Below, one piece after another: positions 34,561-42,268 of a stretch of DNA of 64,000 bases (the first letter of the stretch is position 1; the number at the start of each line of letters is the position of its first letter). This DNA is from Halogranum amylolyticum. GTDB taxonomy: Archaea; Halobacteriota; Halobacteria; Halobacteriales; Haloferacaceae. The translations under genes and the position numbers were made by a program. Below the pieces are notes generated by a model. That model saw only the letters and a list, made by a program, of their open reading frames with translations, made no database searches and had not been told where the DNA came from. The DNA is taken from positions 1 to 64,000 of the forward strand of contig NZ_FODV01000006.1 of NCBI RefSeq assembly GCF_900110465.1. Direction: 5' to 3'.

Positions 34561-35247
34561 TTACCGAAGTCCGGTCCGTTCCTCGAGACAGACCTTCACG
34601 ATGGATTTCGCGATGGCCGCGCCACCCTCGATAGGATCGAGTTTCGTCTCGCCCGCCCGCTCGCGGTAGGCGATGGGAAGTTCTCTCACTCGGTAGTCGC
34701 GCATCAGCGGTCGGATCAACAGCTCCGCCGAGAGACCGGTGTTCTCCGTCCACTCGATGTCGTGCAGGAGCTCTCGCCGGTAGGCGCGCATCCCCGTCGT
34801 CGTGTCGTGGACGCGCGTCCCCATCAGGATGCTCGCGAGGGCGGCGAACGCTGCGTTGCCGAAGCGGTTGAACGCCGGCATCGCCTCCGCCCCGTGGTAG
34901 AGACGATCACCGCTGACGACGTCGTACCCCTCGTTGATCGCGTCGAGGAACGCCGGAAGCTGCTCCATCGGATACGTGTCGTCGCAGTCGGTCGTGACGA
35001 CGACCGGGCGGTCGGGCGTGAGGACGGCCTCCCGGACGGCGACCCCGTACCCCTGCGGTCGTTGCCGGACGACCGTCGCGCCGTGTTCGCGGGCGATGTC
35101 GGGCGTGCAGTCGGACGACCCGTCGACGCAGATCACCTCGGCCCGACCGTCGGTCACTTCCTCGATGTCCGAGACGACCGTCGCGACGGCTTCCTCCTCG
35201 TTGTACGTTCCCATGACGACGGCGACGTCGTCGAACGTGTACCCCAT
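34561..35247 (-). CDS. GT2 family glycosyltransferase (dolichyl-phosphate sugar transferase type)
   Basis: A 228-residue GT-A enzyme without C-terminal membrane helices. Motifs are VMGTYNEEEAV (about 10-20), VICVDGSSDCTPDIA, the DxD-like TTDCDDTYP (about 84-92), and GDRLYHGAEAMP. The pattern matches DPM1-like enzymes that load a sugar on dolichyl phosphate for S-layer or lipid glycosylation, though the sugar is not known. The ATG at 35247 (MGYTFDDVAVV) is chosen because the 15 residues before it are not family-like. Confidence 0.85.
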   Translation of the reverse strand: MGYTFDDVAVVMGTYNEEEAVATVVSDIEEVTDGRAEVICVDGSSDCTPDIAREHGATVVRQRPQGYGVAVREAVLTPDRPVVVTTDCDDTYPMEQLPAFLDAINEGYDVVSGDRLYHGAEAMPAFNRFGNAAFAALASILMGTRVHDTTTGMRAYRRELLHDIEWTENTGLSAELLIRPLMRDYRVRELPIAYRERAGETKLDPIEGGAAIAKSIVKVCLEERTGLR

Positions 35248-35323
35248 ACCCTCCGTTTCCGGCAACGGTATTTGAGCTTTTAGGTTCGCCAAAAACGACC
35301 GCCCGACGTGAGGAGACGCGTTC

Positions 35324-35581
35324 TCACCCGAGTCCGCGTCCGTCGGGTTGGTCTTCGAGCGTCTCGGCCCGTTCGATGAGATAGTCTATGAGACGGACGG
35401 CCGAGTCCTCTACGTCGTCGAGGTCGTCGGTCGCCCGACCGCTGACTCTGACGTTCAACTGATACAGGGAGAGTTCGACCTGTGGAACCGTCGGGTCCGT
35501 GGCCTCGGCGTGCTCGTCGTCGGATTCGTCGGCTGCGACGTCGCCCTCGCCGTCGGAGAGCTGCTTCGACTCGTCGGTCAT
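35324..35581 (-). CDS. 85-residue acidic haloarchaeal hypothetical protein
   Basis: The N-terminal third is disordered and acidic. Residues about 35-85 form a likely strand-helix unit (VELSLYQLNVRVSGRATDDLDDVEDSAVRLIDYLIERAETL). It lies between the RNase H-like gene and the glycosyltransferase on the same strand. No function is recognised. Confidence 0.6.
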   Translation of the reverse strand: MTDESKQLSDGEGDVAADESDDEHAEATDPTVPQVELSLYQLNVRVSGRATDDLDDVEDSAVRLIDYLIERAETLEDQPDGRGLG

Positions 35582-35612
35582 AGGCCGTAGTCGCCACCGA
35601 CCCGGATAAGCC

Positions 35613-36356
35613 TCACGACGACTCGACGAACGTCTCGTCGTGCAGCGATCCGGTGACGAGATCCATCAGGGTCCGCAGGTTCTCAGTGTCGTCGCGGTTG
35701 TAGGAGACGAGCGTCTCGAGGGCAGCGTCGTCGCCGCGTTCGTACTGCCGCCACAGTCGGACCGCGTCGCGACCCGAGAGGTCCGGTCGGTCGCGGTCGA
35801 TGCCGACGTCCTTCTCGACCTGTTTCAACCCGCCCGTAAGGCCGAGTCGCTTGCAGGGATACATGAGGTCGACGTGCGGAACGTCGACAGAGAGGTCGAA
35901 CGACTGCTCGAGGAAGGGGACGTCGAAGCGCTTACCGTTGAACGTGACGACGAGATCCGCGGAGTCGAACTGCTCGCGGAGCGCACCTGCGGTGAGGTTG
36001 TCACCCTGAACGAGTGTGGTCGTCTCGTCGCCGCGGTGGAACGTCACGGTCGTGACGTCGTTGTGGGTCGCATCGAGCCCGGTCGTCTCGATGTCGAAGA
36101 AACAGGTCGACTCGCGGAAGTTCTCGTACAGCCGCCACCGCTCCTTGCTCGGAAACGCGCTGTCGAAGTAGCGAGCGTCACCGTCGTCGAGCCGCGGGGC
36201 CGCCTCGTCGAGGAAGTCGTAGATGCGGCCCGCCGTCGTTTCGCCGACGACCGAGCCGTCGAACTCGTCCCAGTGCGTGATGCCGTGTTCCCAGAGGCGG
36301 CGCTCCGTCTTCGCGCCCACGCCGCGGACCGGGATGAAACTGTTCTCGATTCGCAC
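35613..36356 (-). CDS. RNase H-like 3'-5' exonuclease (YprB type) with N-terminal HhH
   Basis: A 247-residue nuclease. The first about 40 residues look like a helix-hairpin-helix DNA-binding unit (GVGAKTERRLWEHGI). The RNase H-fold DEDD exonuclease follows: FFDIETTGLD (Exo I, Asp and Glu near 87-89), VTFNGKRFDVPFLE (Exo II), and YNRDDTENLRTL (Exo III). It is close to the YprB/RNase_H_2 ribonuclease-like family. It probably trims single-stranded DNA or RNA in repair. Divergent from the SRAP gene, another DNA-damage protein. Confidence 0.85.
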   Translation of the reverse strand: MRIENSFIPVRGVGAKTERRLWEHGITHWDEFDGSVVGETTAGRIYDFLDEAAPRLDDGDARYFDSAFPSKERWRLYENFRESTCFFDIETTGLDATHNDVTTVTFHRGDETTTLVQGDNLTAGALREQFDSADLVVTFNGKRFDVPFLEQSFDLSVDVPHVDLMYPCKRLGLTGGLKQVEKDVGIDRDRPDLSGRDAVRLWRQYERGDDAALETLVSYNRDDTENLRTLMDLVTGSLHDETFVESS

Positions 36357-36447
36357 GTCCCCACTGCACCGCTCCGACGACGTAAACCTCTCGACCCGGG
36401 ACTCCGAGAGCCCAGTGGTTATCCCGTCTCCACTCCTCTCTCCCCCT

Positions 36448-37161
36448 ATGTGCGGACGTTACACCCTGTTCACCCCCCAACCGACCTTGGAAGCGCGGTT
36501 CGACGCGGACGCCGAAGCGCCGTTAGAGCCGCGATACAACTGCGCACCCGGTCAGTCGCTGCCCGTCGTCACGAACGAAGAGCCCAACACGATCCGGACG
36601 CTGAAGTGGGGGCTCGTCCCGCAGTGGGCCGACGACGAGTCGGTCGGTAACGACCTCATCAACGCCCGCGCGGAGACCGTCCGCGAGAAACGGAGCTTCA
36701 CCGAGGCGTACGAGCAGCGCCGGTGTCTCGTCCTCGCAGATGGGTTCTACGAGTGGGTGAACAGCGGAGAGAAGAAACAGCCTTATCGCGTCGCGTTCGC
36801 CGACGATCGCCCGTTCGCGATGGCCGGGTTGTGGGAACGGTGGACGCCGCCGCAGACCCAGACCGGGCTGGGTGACTTCGGTGGCGGCGTCGCTCCGAAC
36901 ACGGAGCCGGACCCGATCGAGACGTTCACCGTGATCACGACGGAGCCGAACGACCTCGTCTCGACGCTCCACCACCGGATGGCCGTCGTCCTCGACGAGA
37001 GCGAAGAGAAGACGTGGTTGAACGGCGACGGTGACGAGGCTGAACGACTGCTCGATCCGTATCCGGCCGACACGATGGAGGCCTACCCCGTCTCGACGCA
37101 GGTCAACAGTCCGGCCAACGACGGCCCGGAACTCGTCGAAGAGGTCGAATCGGGCGCGTAG
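36448..37161 (+). CDS. SRAP family abasic-site protein (YedK/HMCES type)
   Basis: A 237-residue SOS-response-associated peptidase homologue. It starts MCGRYTLF; after Met removal Cys2 is the nucleophile that forms a stable thiazolidine link to abasic sites in single-stranded DNA. Other conserved residues are Asn in YNCAPGQ, NARAET (Asn and Glu), DGFYEW and the catalytic HHRM near 178. It shields abasic DNA from cleavage. The ATG at 36448 is certain because the N-terminal Cys must be residue 2. Confidence 0.95.
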   Translation: MCGRYTLFTPQPTLEARFDADAEAPLEPRYNCAPGQSLPVVTNEEPNTIRTLKWGLVPQWADDESVGNDLINARAETVREKRSFTEAYEQRRCLVLADGFYEWVNSGEKKQPYRVAFADDRPFAMAGLWERWTPPQTQTGLGDFGGGVAPNTEPDPIETFTVITTEPNDLVSTLHHRMAVVLDESEEKTWLNGDGDEAERLLDPYPADTMEAYPVSTQVNSPANDGPELVEEVESGA

Positions 37162-37494
37162 CTTGCTGTGAGCGGAGTTTCTACGGATGTGGTCTGTCTC
37201 TAGCGTCGACTGTTCACCAGCCGTTTCTGTATAGCAGTATACGATTTACACGTTTCTCCTCGGACGGGCGTTGGAGAGCGAAATGGCGCAGTGTTACACT
37301 GAGTAGCGAATCGAGGTCGTTGGCCTCGAACAGTTCACGCGGAAACACCGAACTGGAGCGGTTACGTTAGGACACGGAACCGCCTACGGGGCGTGTGAGC
37401 CAGCAGCGTTCGAGGTGGTGTCGTCCGACTCGGCGGGAACGCCTTGTGAGAGCCGACGTTCAGACGGACAGGTCCTCCGGATAGCGTTCGAGTC

Positions 37495-37506
37495 GGGGGG
37501 GGGGGG
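37495..37506 (+). repeat. 12-nt G homopolymer
   Basis: Twelve consecutive G within decayed sequence. It may be prone to slippage, or be an assembly artefact. A similar 11-nt run lies on the far side of the accessory region. Confidence 0.8.
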
Positions 37507-37539
37507 CGACGACCCCCTCGTTCGCGATCACCGGCTACT

Positions 37540-37800
37540 TCGACGAGTGGTGACTACGTCGGACGATACGACGAGGTCGACACCGTTCGTGAGTGGGTGT
37601 TGGCGACGTCGACCGAGGAGACTCGAACCGCAGTCGTGACAGACACCTTTCGGAGACGCAGGACCCAGACCTCAACTCACTCGACATCGGCGACCGCTCC
37701 GACGGCTGCGTCTTCACGAGACACGACACTGAACCGAGGCCGTAGATCGAACCGTTCGAGCACGCACTCGAAACGGTCGATGCAGCGCCGGCCTAGTCGA
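37540..37800 (+). pseudogene. Relic of an unidentified coding region
   Basis: One frame reads SGDYVGRYDEVDTVREWVLA and TEETRTAVVTDTF. After a shift of frame it continues DPDLNSLDIGDRSDGCVF, then, past stop codons, IEPFEHALETVDAAPA. The acidic, gene-like composition across two frames with two in-frame stops indicates a decayed gene. I do not recognise the family. Confidence 0.4.
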
Positions 37801-37968
37801 TACGTATCGGTGGTTCACTCGAGACGTCGTGGATTGCAGACCGCCGGCTCGGACACGGCGTTCGCGGGTAAACGAAGCGATCCCACGGAATCCGGACGTG
37901 ACGGTCGAGTCGGCGACCGATTTCGACACACGGCGGGGTCGAGGGGCTGAATCACGTACTCCAAAGGG

Positions 37969-39027
37969 TTACTCCAGAAGGGAGTAGATGTTCGCCTCGT
38001 AGGTGTCTCGTACCTTGTCGCCCCAGTTGTGGGTGTAGGTGTCGATGATGTCGTCGGCGACGTCGCCACGGAGATACTTGACGATGCCGCGGTCGCCGGT
38101 TCTGTCGCGGAGGTGCGTCGTGAAGAAGTGTCGGAAGTAGTGCGGAGTGACGTTCTCGCTGGCGCCGCCGCCGGTTCGGTACCAGCCCCGATTGCGGGCG
38201 TGAGTCTCGACGACGTGACGGACCGATTCCGGCTCCAGCCGCTCTCCCCACCCCTCGGACGTACCGACGAACAAGGGGTCGGCCGAAGAACGAACGTCGG
38301 GTCGAACGGCGAGCCACCGGACGAGCACCCGCTGGAGCTCTGCGTCGATCGGGACGATCGTCGCTCGCTTCCGCTTGTTGGAGGCGGTGCGTTCCTCCCC
38401 GTTCGTCGACTCGCCGAACGAGGGCTTCGACGAGACGAAAAACGAGTCGGACCGTCCGTCGAGTTCCGCTCGCGTCCCGAGATCGTAGGTCGCCCGCGCG
38501 TCGGGGTGAGTGAGTGAGACGTCACGTAGATCGAGGTTACAGAGTTCGCCGACACGCATCCCCGTCTTGAGGAGCGTGACGACGACCGCTCGGTGGAGTG
38601 GATGAGTCACCGCTGCGACGAACCGTCGCATGGCGGGGACGTCGATCTCGCGGCGAGTCGGATCTTTGTCGATCGTCTCGTCCATCTCCTCCATCACGAG
38701 CGTCATCGGGTTCGATTCGAACACGCCGACCTGCGTCATGTACGCGTAGAACCGATGGAGGTAGGCCGCGTAGGTCGCGACCGTACTCGGTTCGACGGTG
38801 CCGCGGAGCGTGTGGACCCACGCCATGCAGTGTCGGTGCGTCGCGTCGGCGGGGGCGATCGACTCGTCGAACGGGTTCGCTTCGGGAGTCGCGAGAAACG
38901 ACTCGAACCGCCGGAGCACTCGCTGGTACGAGTCGCGCGTACGTTCGGTCTTCCCGTGGAAGACGAGATCCTGCAGGAAGTATCCGATCGGGTCGTCGGG
39001 GTCGTCGTCCGTCGCCTCAGTCCCCAT
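37969..39027 (-). CDS. Tyrosine recombinase/integrase
   Basis: A 352-residue XerC/phage-integrase-type recombinase. A SAM-like core-binding domain (about 25-125: RTRDSYQRVLRRFESFL) precedes the catalytic domain. Arg I is in TGMRVGELCNLDL, the HxxR box is HYFRHFF, a later His is in THNWGD, and the tyrosine nucleophile is in DTYEANIY near the C-terminus. It cuts and joins DNA for integration, excision or dimer resolution. It overlaps the upstream DUF5805-like gene by 11 bases and is the promoter-distal gene of the island. No tRNA or obvious att repeat is nearby. Confidence 0.92.
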   Translation of the reverse strand: MGTEATDDDPDDPIGYFLQDLVFHGKTERTRDSYQRVLRRFESFLATPEANPFDESIAPADATHRHCMAWVHTLRGTVEPSTVATYAAYLHRFYAYMTQVGVFESNPMTLVMEEMDETIDKDPTRREIDVPAMRRFVAAVTHPLHRAVVVTLLKTGMRVGELCNLDLRDVSLTHPDARATYDLGTRAELDGRSDSFFVSSKPSFGESTNGEERTASNKRKRATIVPIDAELQRVLVRWLAVRPDVRSSADPLFVGTSEGWGERLEPESVRHVVETHARNRGWYRTGGGASENVTPHYFRHFFTTHLRDRTGDRGIVKYLRGDVADDIIDTYTHNWGDKVRDTYEANIYSLLE

Positions 39028-39406
39028 CGCTCACGAGAGTGTAGCCGCCGTGTCGACCGCTGTACCGGATCCGGTTCGATCCCTGGAGCTCGCCGAGCGC
39101 GTCGTCGAGTCGGTCTTCCAAGTCGCCAGCCAGTGCCTCGACAAGTTGGTCCCACGACATGAAGTCGGTGGACTCGAGCGTCGAGAGGACCCGTGTTTCG
39201 AGTCCATCTACCCCAGGGGTTTCGTGCCCAGAACCGGTGTCCTCGGGGTCGAGTTCGAACCCCTTTCTGCCGGCCTGTACCATCGTCCGGACGAACTCGC
39301 TTTGACTCATGTCGAGCTCCTCCGCGTGTTTCTGCCACCGCTCTTTCTGATACGCAGGCACGTACGTTCTGACGGCGGTCCGACTCGTCTCCGGATCGTC
39401 GCTCAT
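39017..39406 (-). CDS. Integrase-associated RHH/winged-helix protein (DUF5805-like)
   Basis: A 129-residue protein. It has an Arc/CopG-like ribbon-helix-helix part (AVRTYVPAYQKERWQKHAEELDMSQSEFVRTMVQAG, about 10-45) and a small C-terminal winged-helix-like part (LESTDFMSWDQLVEALAG...IRYSGRHGGYTL, about 75-129). In Halobacteria such proteins commonly sit just upstream of this recombinase type. It may be a directionality factor or a repressor of the pair. The ATG at 39406 is used; an earlier start adds eight residues. GGATAA repeats upstream could be its binding sites. Confidence 0.8.
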   Translation of the reverse strand: MSDDPETSRTAVRTYVPAYQKERWQKHAEELDMSQSEFVRTMVQAGRKGFELDPEDTGSGHETPGVDGLETRVLSTLESTDFMSWDQLVEALAGDLEDRLDDALGELQGSNRIRYSGRHGGYTLVSDGD

Positions 39407-39442
39407 GGTCGAGTCTCGGAGGCCGCCCACTTCAGCGTGTCC

Positions 39443-39600
39443 CTACACACTCGGATAAAGTCACTTATCCATACAGCTGTGCTCTCTCACCCCAGGACTT
39501 GTAGTCCCAGAAATCAGGATAAGATCGGTCTGTGACACACTGATCGGGATAAGTGTGAGCCGCGACATCGCCGTGACAGAATTCGGGATATATCTACGAG
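39443..39600. repeat. GGATAA-type repeats upstream of the recombinase operon
   Basis: Copies of (C/G)GGATAA, several preceded by ACACAC or GACA, occur at about 39453, 39518, 39547 and a GGGATA variant at 39585. An inverted copy (TTATCC) at 39465-39470 faces the first. Spacing is 29-39 nt except for the first pair. They cover the promoter of the DUF5805-like gene, so they may be operators, recombinase arm sites or iterons. Confidence 0.55.
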
Positions 39601-39851
39601 GCAGTCCACAAGTTCCTCTCCCCAAAACAGATCGGAGCGAGCGGAAGAAACTGACCGTCGCTTCGGGTACGGCCGATACCTTCGACGAGAAGTGACGAAA
39701 AGAAAACGGGCGCGTCCAAGCACGACTTCGATGGCCATCCGAGACGGACGTCACGACTACTGTCGGGAGCGGAGTCGGACTCTCGTCGGAAACGCAGGAA
39801 AGTCCCGAATCGGAGCGACCTCGATCCGTGGTTCGAGACAGCGAGTCCGTC
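39601..39851. other. Spacer between recombinase and partition gene pairs
   Basis: About 250 nt without a supported gene. No frame with proper start and codon bias was found, and no clear hairpin. It looks like non-coding or decayed DNA. Confidence 0.4.
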
Positions 39852-40355
39852 TCACTCGGAGAACGTGAACTGAACGTTCTCGAGACCGAACCCGAGCGAC
39901 TTCGCTGCCTCGTCGTAATCTTCCGCGTGGGCGAGACCGGTTCGGAGGATGATCTCGAGTGCGTCCGTCTCCGAGAGGTTCTCCTCGTCGTACTGCTTGA
40001 CGAGGTCGGCGACGGCGTCCTGGAGTTCGAACCGCGTCTCCTTCAACAGCTGGAACTGCTTCTGCTGGCGGTCGTCGGTGACCTTCGAACGAGCCATCGC
40101 GTAGGGCAGCCCGTCCCGAGTGATGACGTCCAGCGAGGAAGCGTCGGCCGTTTCCGTGTTCGAGTCCTCACCAGCGAGATCGCTGTCCGTGGGGGGTTCC
40201 GTCGAGTCGCCTTCCGTCGTCGAGGGCTGTTGGTCTGGAACCTCGTCGCTCTCTTTCGTCCTTTCCGAGACCGCTGGCGAGTCTGCGTTCTTGAACGGAC
40301 TACTGGAGTAGTCGGCGTCGCTTCCGGTCGAGGAGTATTTGTCGTCGCGAGCCAT
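39852..40355 (-). CDS. Acidic partner of ParA (probable plasmid partition adaptor)
   Basis: A 167-residue protein with a Ser/Asp/Glu-rich disordered N-terminal half (about 1-80). The folded C-terminal half (SLDVITRDGLPYAMARSKVTDDRQQKQFQLLKE..., about 78-167) is helical. Its start overlaps the parA stop by one base. Position directly after parA, small size and a disordered arm match haloarchaeal partition partners that play the ParB role, but no HTH or ParB nuclease motif is evident, so the DNA-binding role is inferred. Confidence 0.65.
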   Translation of the reverse strand: MARDDKYSSTGSDADYSSSPFKNADSPAVSERTKESDEVPDQQPSTTEGDSTEPPTDSDLAGEDSNTETADASSLDVITRDGLPYAMARSKVTDDRQQKQFQLLKETRFELQDAVADLVKQYDEENLSETDALEIILRTGLAHAEDYDEAAKSLGFGLENVQFTFSE

Positions 40356-41215
40356 CAGTTCGCCACCTCCGCCTCGAGGTCGTCCGTCTCTGTCGCCGTC
40401 CCCTCGACGACGTCGGCGACGTTCTCGAAGGAGTCGAGAATGTCGAGTTGGTAGTCGCGCAGTTCGTGTTCGTCGTGGTAGCGGAACACGCTCATCCCCT
40501 CACCCCATGCGTCACTGATCTTGCTCCGTTTGTAGACGACGAACGGCGTGACGAGTCGATCGCTCGCCTCGAGTTCGGCGAACACCTCCTGCTGTTTGTT
40601 GGTCTGTCGCTTCCGGACCCGGTTCGGAACGACGCCGAGAATAGAGAAGGAGACGTCGACCCCCGGGATCCGGTTGAACCCACGTTCCATCGCGGCGAGC
40701 TCCTCTTCGAGTCCGCCGATCGCTGCGATCCCCTTGTCCGTCATCTCGGCGGGGGCGACGACGTTCTGGGTCGCGACCATCGCGTTGGAGACGAGCGTCC
40801 CCGTCGTCGCCGGCGGATCGACGAGGACGTAATCGTACAGCTCCGTCAACTGCTCCATCTCGTGATGGAGCAGCCAGTGTTTGCTCCCCGAGTCGACGCC
40901 GTCGGTAGACTCGATCTTCGATTCGATGTTCGCCAGATCGTTGTGTGTGGGGATCAGGTCGAACTCGGGGGTCTCGATGACGATCTCCTGCAGTCGCTGG
41001 TCGTCGTCGACAAGGAGATCGGCGATGTTCTCGTAGTCGTCGCGACCGGCCCACTCGCCGTACCCCATGTGATCCGTCATCCCCGCGTTCTGCGGGTCGA
41101 AATCGATCGCGAGGACGTCGTTTCCCCGACGAGCGAGCGCAGCGGCGGTGTTGACGGTGAACGTCGTCTTTCCCGTTCCGCCGGCCTCGGTCCAAAACGT
41201 GACTGCGTTCGGCAT
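40355..41215 (-). CDS. parA: ParA-type partition ATPase
   Basis: A 286-residue deviant-Walker ATPase. Walker A is EAGGTGKTTFTVN (about 10-22), switch I IDFDPQNAGMTDHMG, and Walker B-like YVLVDPPATTG (about 128-138). ParA proteins move plasmids or chromosomes by ATP-dependent binding to nucleoid DNA, with a ParB/centromere complex. The C-terminal tail is acidic (TATETDDLEAEVAN). A minus-strand AT-rich TTTTTATTAA box at 41236-41250 lies 21-35 nt upstream. An AT-rich 90-nt repeat zone further upstream could hold the centromere. Confidence 0.9.
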   Translation of the reverse strand: MPNAVTFWTEAGGTGKTTFTVNTAAALARRGNDVLAIDFDPQNAGMTDHMGYGEWAGRDDYENIADLLVDDDQRLQEIVIETPEFDLIPTHNDLANIESKIESTDGVDSGSKHWLLHHEMEQLTELYDYVLVDPPATTGTLVSNAMVATQNVVAPAEMTDKGIAAIGGLEEELAAMERGFNRIPGVDVSFSILGVVPNRVRKRQTNKQQEVFAELEASDRLVTPFVVYKRSKISDAWGEGMSVFRYHDEHELRDYQLDILDSFENVADVVEGTATETDDLEAEVAN

Positions 41216-41235
41216 AGATCACTCTGCGTGAGAGT

Positions 41236-41250
41236 CGTTAATAAAAACAC
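41236..41250 (-). promoter_or_regulatory. TATA box for parA
   Basis: Minus-strand GTGTTTTTATTAACG, 21-35 nt before the ATG at 41215; leaderless arrangement. Confidence 0.5.
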
Positions 41251-41331
41251 GTCAGACGGACAGAGGACAGAGCGATGCCGCTTTCCTGGAAAAGATCGAT
41301 CCGAACGGAAGACGAGATAACGTGACATAGT

Positions 41332-41418
41332 AACTAGTAACGTTCGATAAAGAACGTCTAGTTGTTGAATAAAAATCTAACCAAAAATTTAGTTCGCCGT
41401 TTAGATTCTCATCTAAAT
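41332..41418. repeat. AT-rich inverted-repeat zone upstream of parA
   Basis: One inverted repeat has arms AACTAG-ta-ACGTTC (41332-41345) and GAACGT-CTAGTT (41352-41363), loop GATAAA, with only a two-base bulge. A second is TTTAGAT/ATCTAAA around TCTC (41401-41418). Between them lie further AATCTAA and TTTAG elements. The block is far more AT-rich than its surroundings. It may be a partition site or an operator for ParA autoregulation. Confidence 0.5.
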
Positions 41419-41419
41419 A

Positions 41420-41814
41420 GTTGATCGGTCGGAGGTGCCTCTCTCCTCCAGAACCGGTTCGTCACGCGTCCGGCCGTCATCGAGTCGCGGATTCCGAACC
41501 GGATGACGCCGGGTTACCGGAGTAGAAGTGTCGGCCGTTCTGTCGGTCACCGGACTCCCGGAAGGTTCCTCTCAGCGACTCCGTGAGTACCGTGTCGAGC
41601 CGACCGCGTCCACGAGATCTGTTCGAGAAGTCGGTCGTGAAATGGTAGCACGCGACAGTCGAAGAGCGTTGGCAGTGCGACGAGTAAACCAAATGTCGAT
41701 ATACAGAACCGGGGGGGGGGGAGCCACGACGGAGCACCTCCGCAGCACAGACCCTCCTACCCCTCGACTCCCCGATACAGAGGGTTTAACAAGATCTCCG
41801 CCGTGAGTTAATAC
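41420..41814. other. Right-hand boundary DNA of the accessory region
   Basis: About 390 nt with no convincing gene. It includes an 11-nt G run. A GGGTTTAAC box at 41783-41790 lies 25-32 nt before nikR and is probably its promoter. The remaining sequence has weak codon bias in every frame. Confidence 0.4.
41711..41721 (+). repeat. 11-nt G homopolymer
   Basis: Eleven consecutive G in non-coding DNA about 95 nt before nikR. It mirrors the 12-nt run at 37495-37506 on the other side of the island. Confidence 0.8.
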
Positions 41815-42243
41815 ATGACTGTCGTCAGCGTCTCCATGCCCGAAGAGTTGCTCAACCGAATCGACGAGTTCGCAGACGAGCACGGGTACACCGGTCGAAG
41901 CGAGGTGCTCCGGGAGGCGAGTCGGAACCTCCTCGGTGAGTTCGAGGACAAGCGGTTGGAGGACCGCGAGCTGATGGGTATCGTCACGGTGCTCTTCGAC
42001 TTCGAGACGACGAGCGTCGAAGAGCGGATGATGCGTCTCCGTCACGAACACGAGGATCTCGTCGCCTCGAACTTCCACAGTCACGTCGGCCACCACTACT
42101 GTATGGAGCTGTTCGTCTTGGAGGGGTCACTCGAGGAGATCTCCACGTTCGTCGGCAAACTCCGTGCGACGAAAGACACGCTCAGTATCGACTACTCGGT
42201 GATGCCGGTCGACGACTTCGGGCCGTTCAGCACGGCAGAGTAG
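41815..42243 (+). CDS. nikR: NikR-type nickel-responsive transcriptional regulator
   Basis: A 142-residue regulator. The ribbon-helix-helix domain (about 1-45: [33 protein letters not shown]) binds DNA. The ACT-like C-terminal domain (about 50-135) has the nickel-site pattern [17 protein letters not shown], with the His and Cys ligands and a trailing Glu. With nickel, NikR usually represses nickel uptake genes. No nickel transporter is in the window, so its targets lie elsewhere. Confidence 0.88.
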   Translation: MTVVSVSMPEELLNRIDEFADEHGYTGRSEVLREASRNLLGEFEDKRLEDRELMGIVTVLFDFETTSVEERMMRLRHEHEDLVASNFHSHVGHHYCMELFVLEGSLEEISTFVGKLRATKDTLSIDYSVMPVDDFGPFSTAE

Positions 42244-42268
42244 GTACGACCGGCGACGACGGCCCGTC

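Larger units (their letters stand above)
37162..37968. other. Decayed DNA on the left side of the accessory region
   Basis: About 800 nt without an intact gene. Third-position bias is weak and stops are frequent in all frames. It includes a 12-nt G run (37495-37506) and the relic described separately at 37540-37800. It lies between the SRAP gene and the recombinase. Such stretches commonly mark old integration or deletion events; no transposase could be identified. Confidence 0.5.

Noticed and set aside
37162..41814. Integration into a tRNA gene
   Set aside because: No tRNA or tRNA 3' end could be found at either edge of the island.
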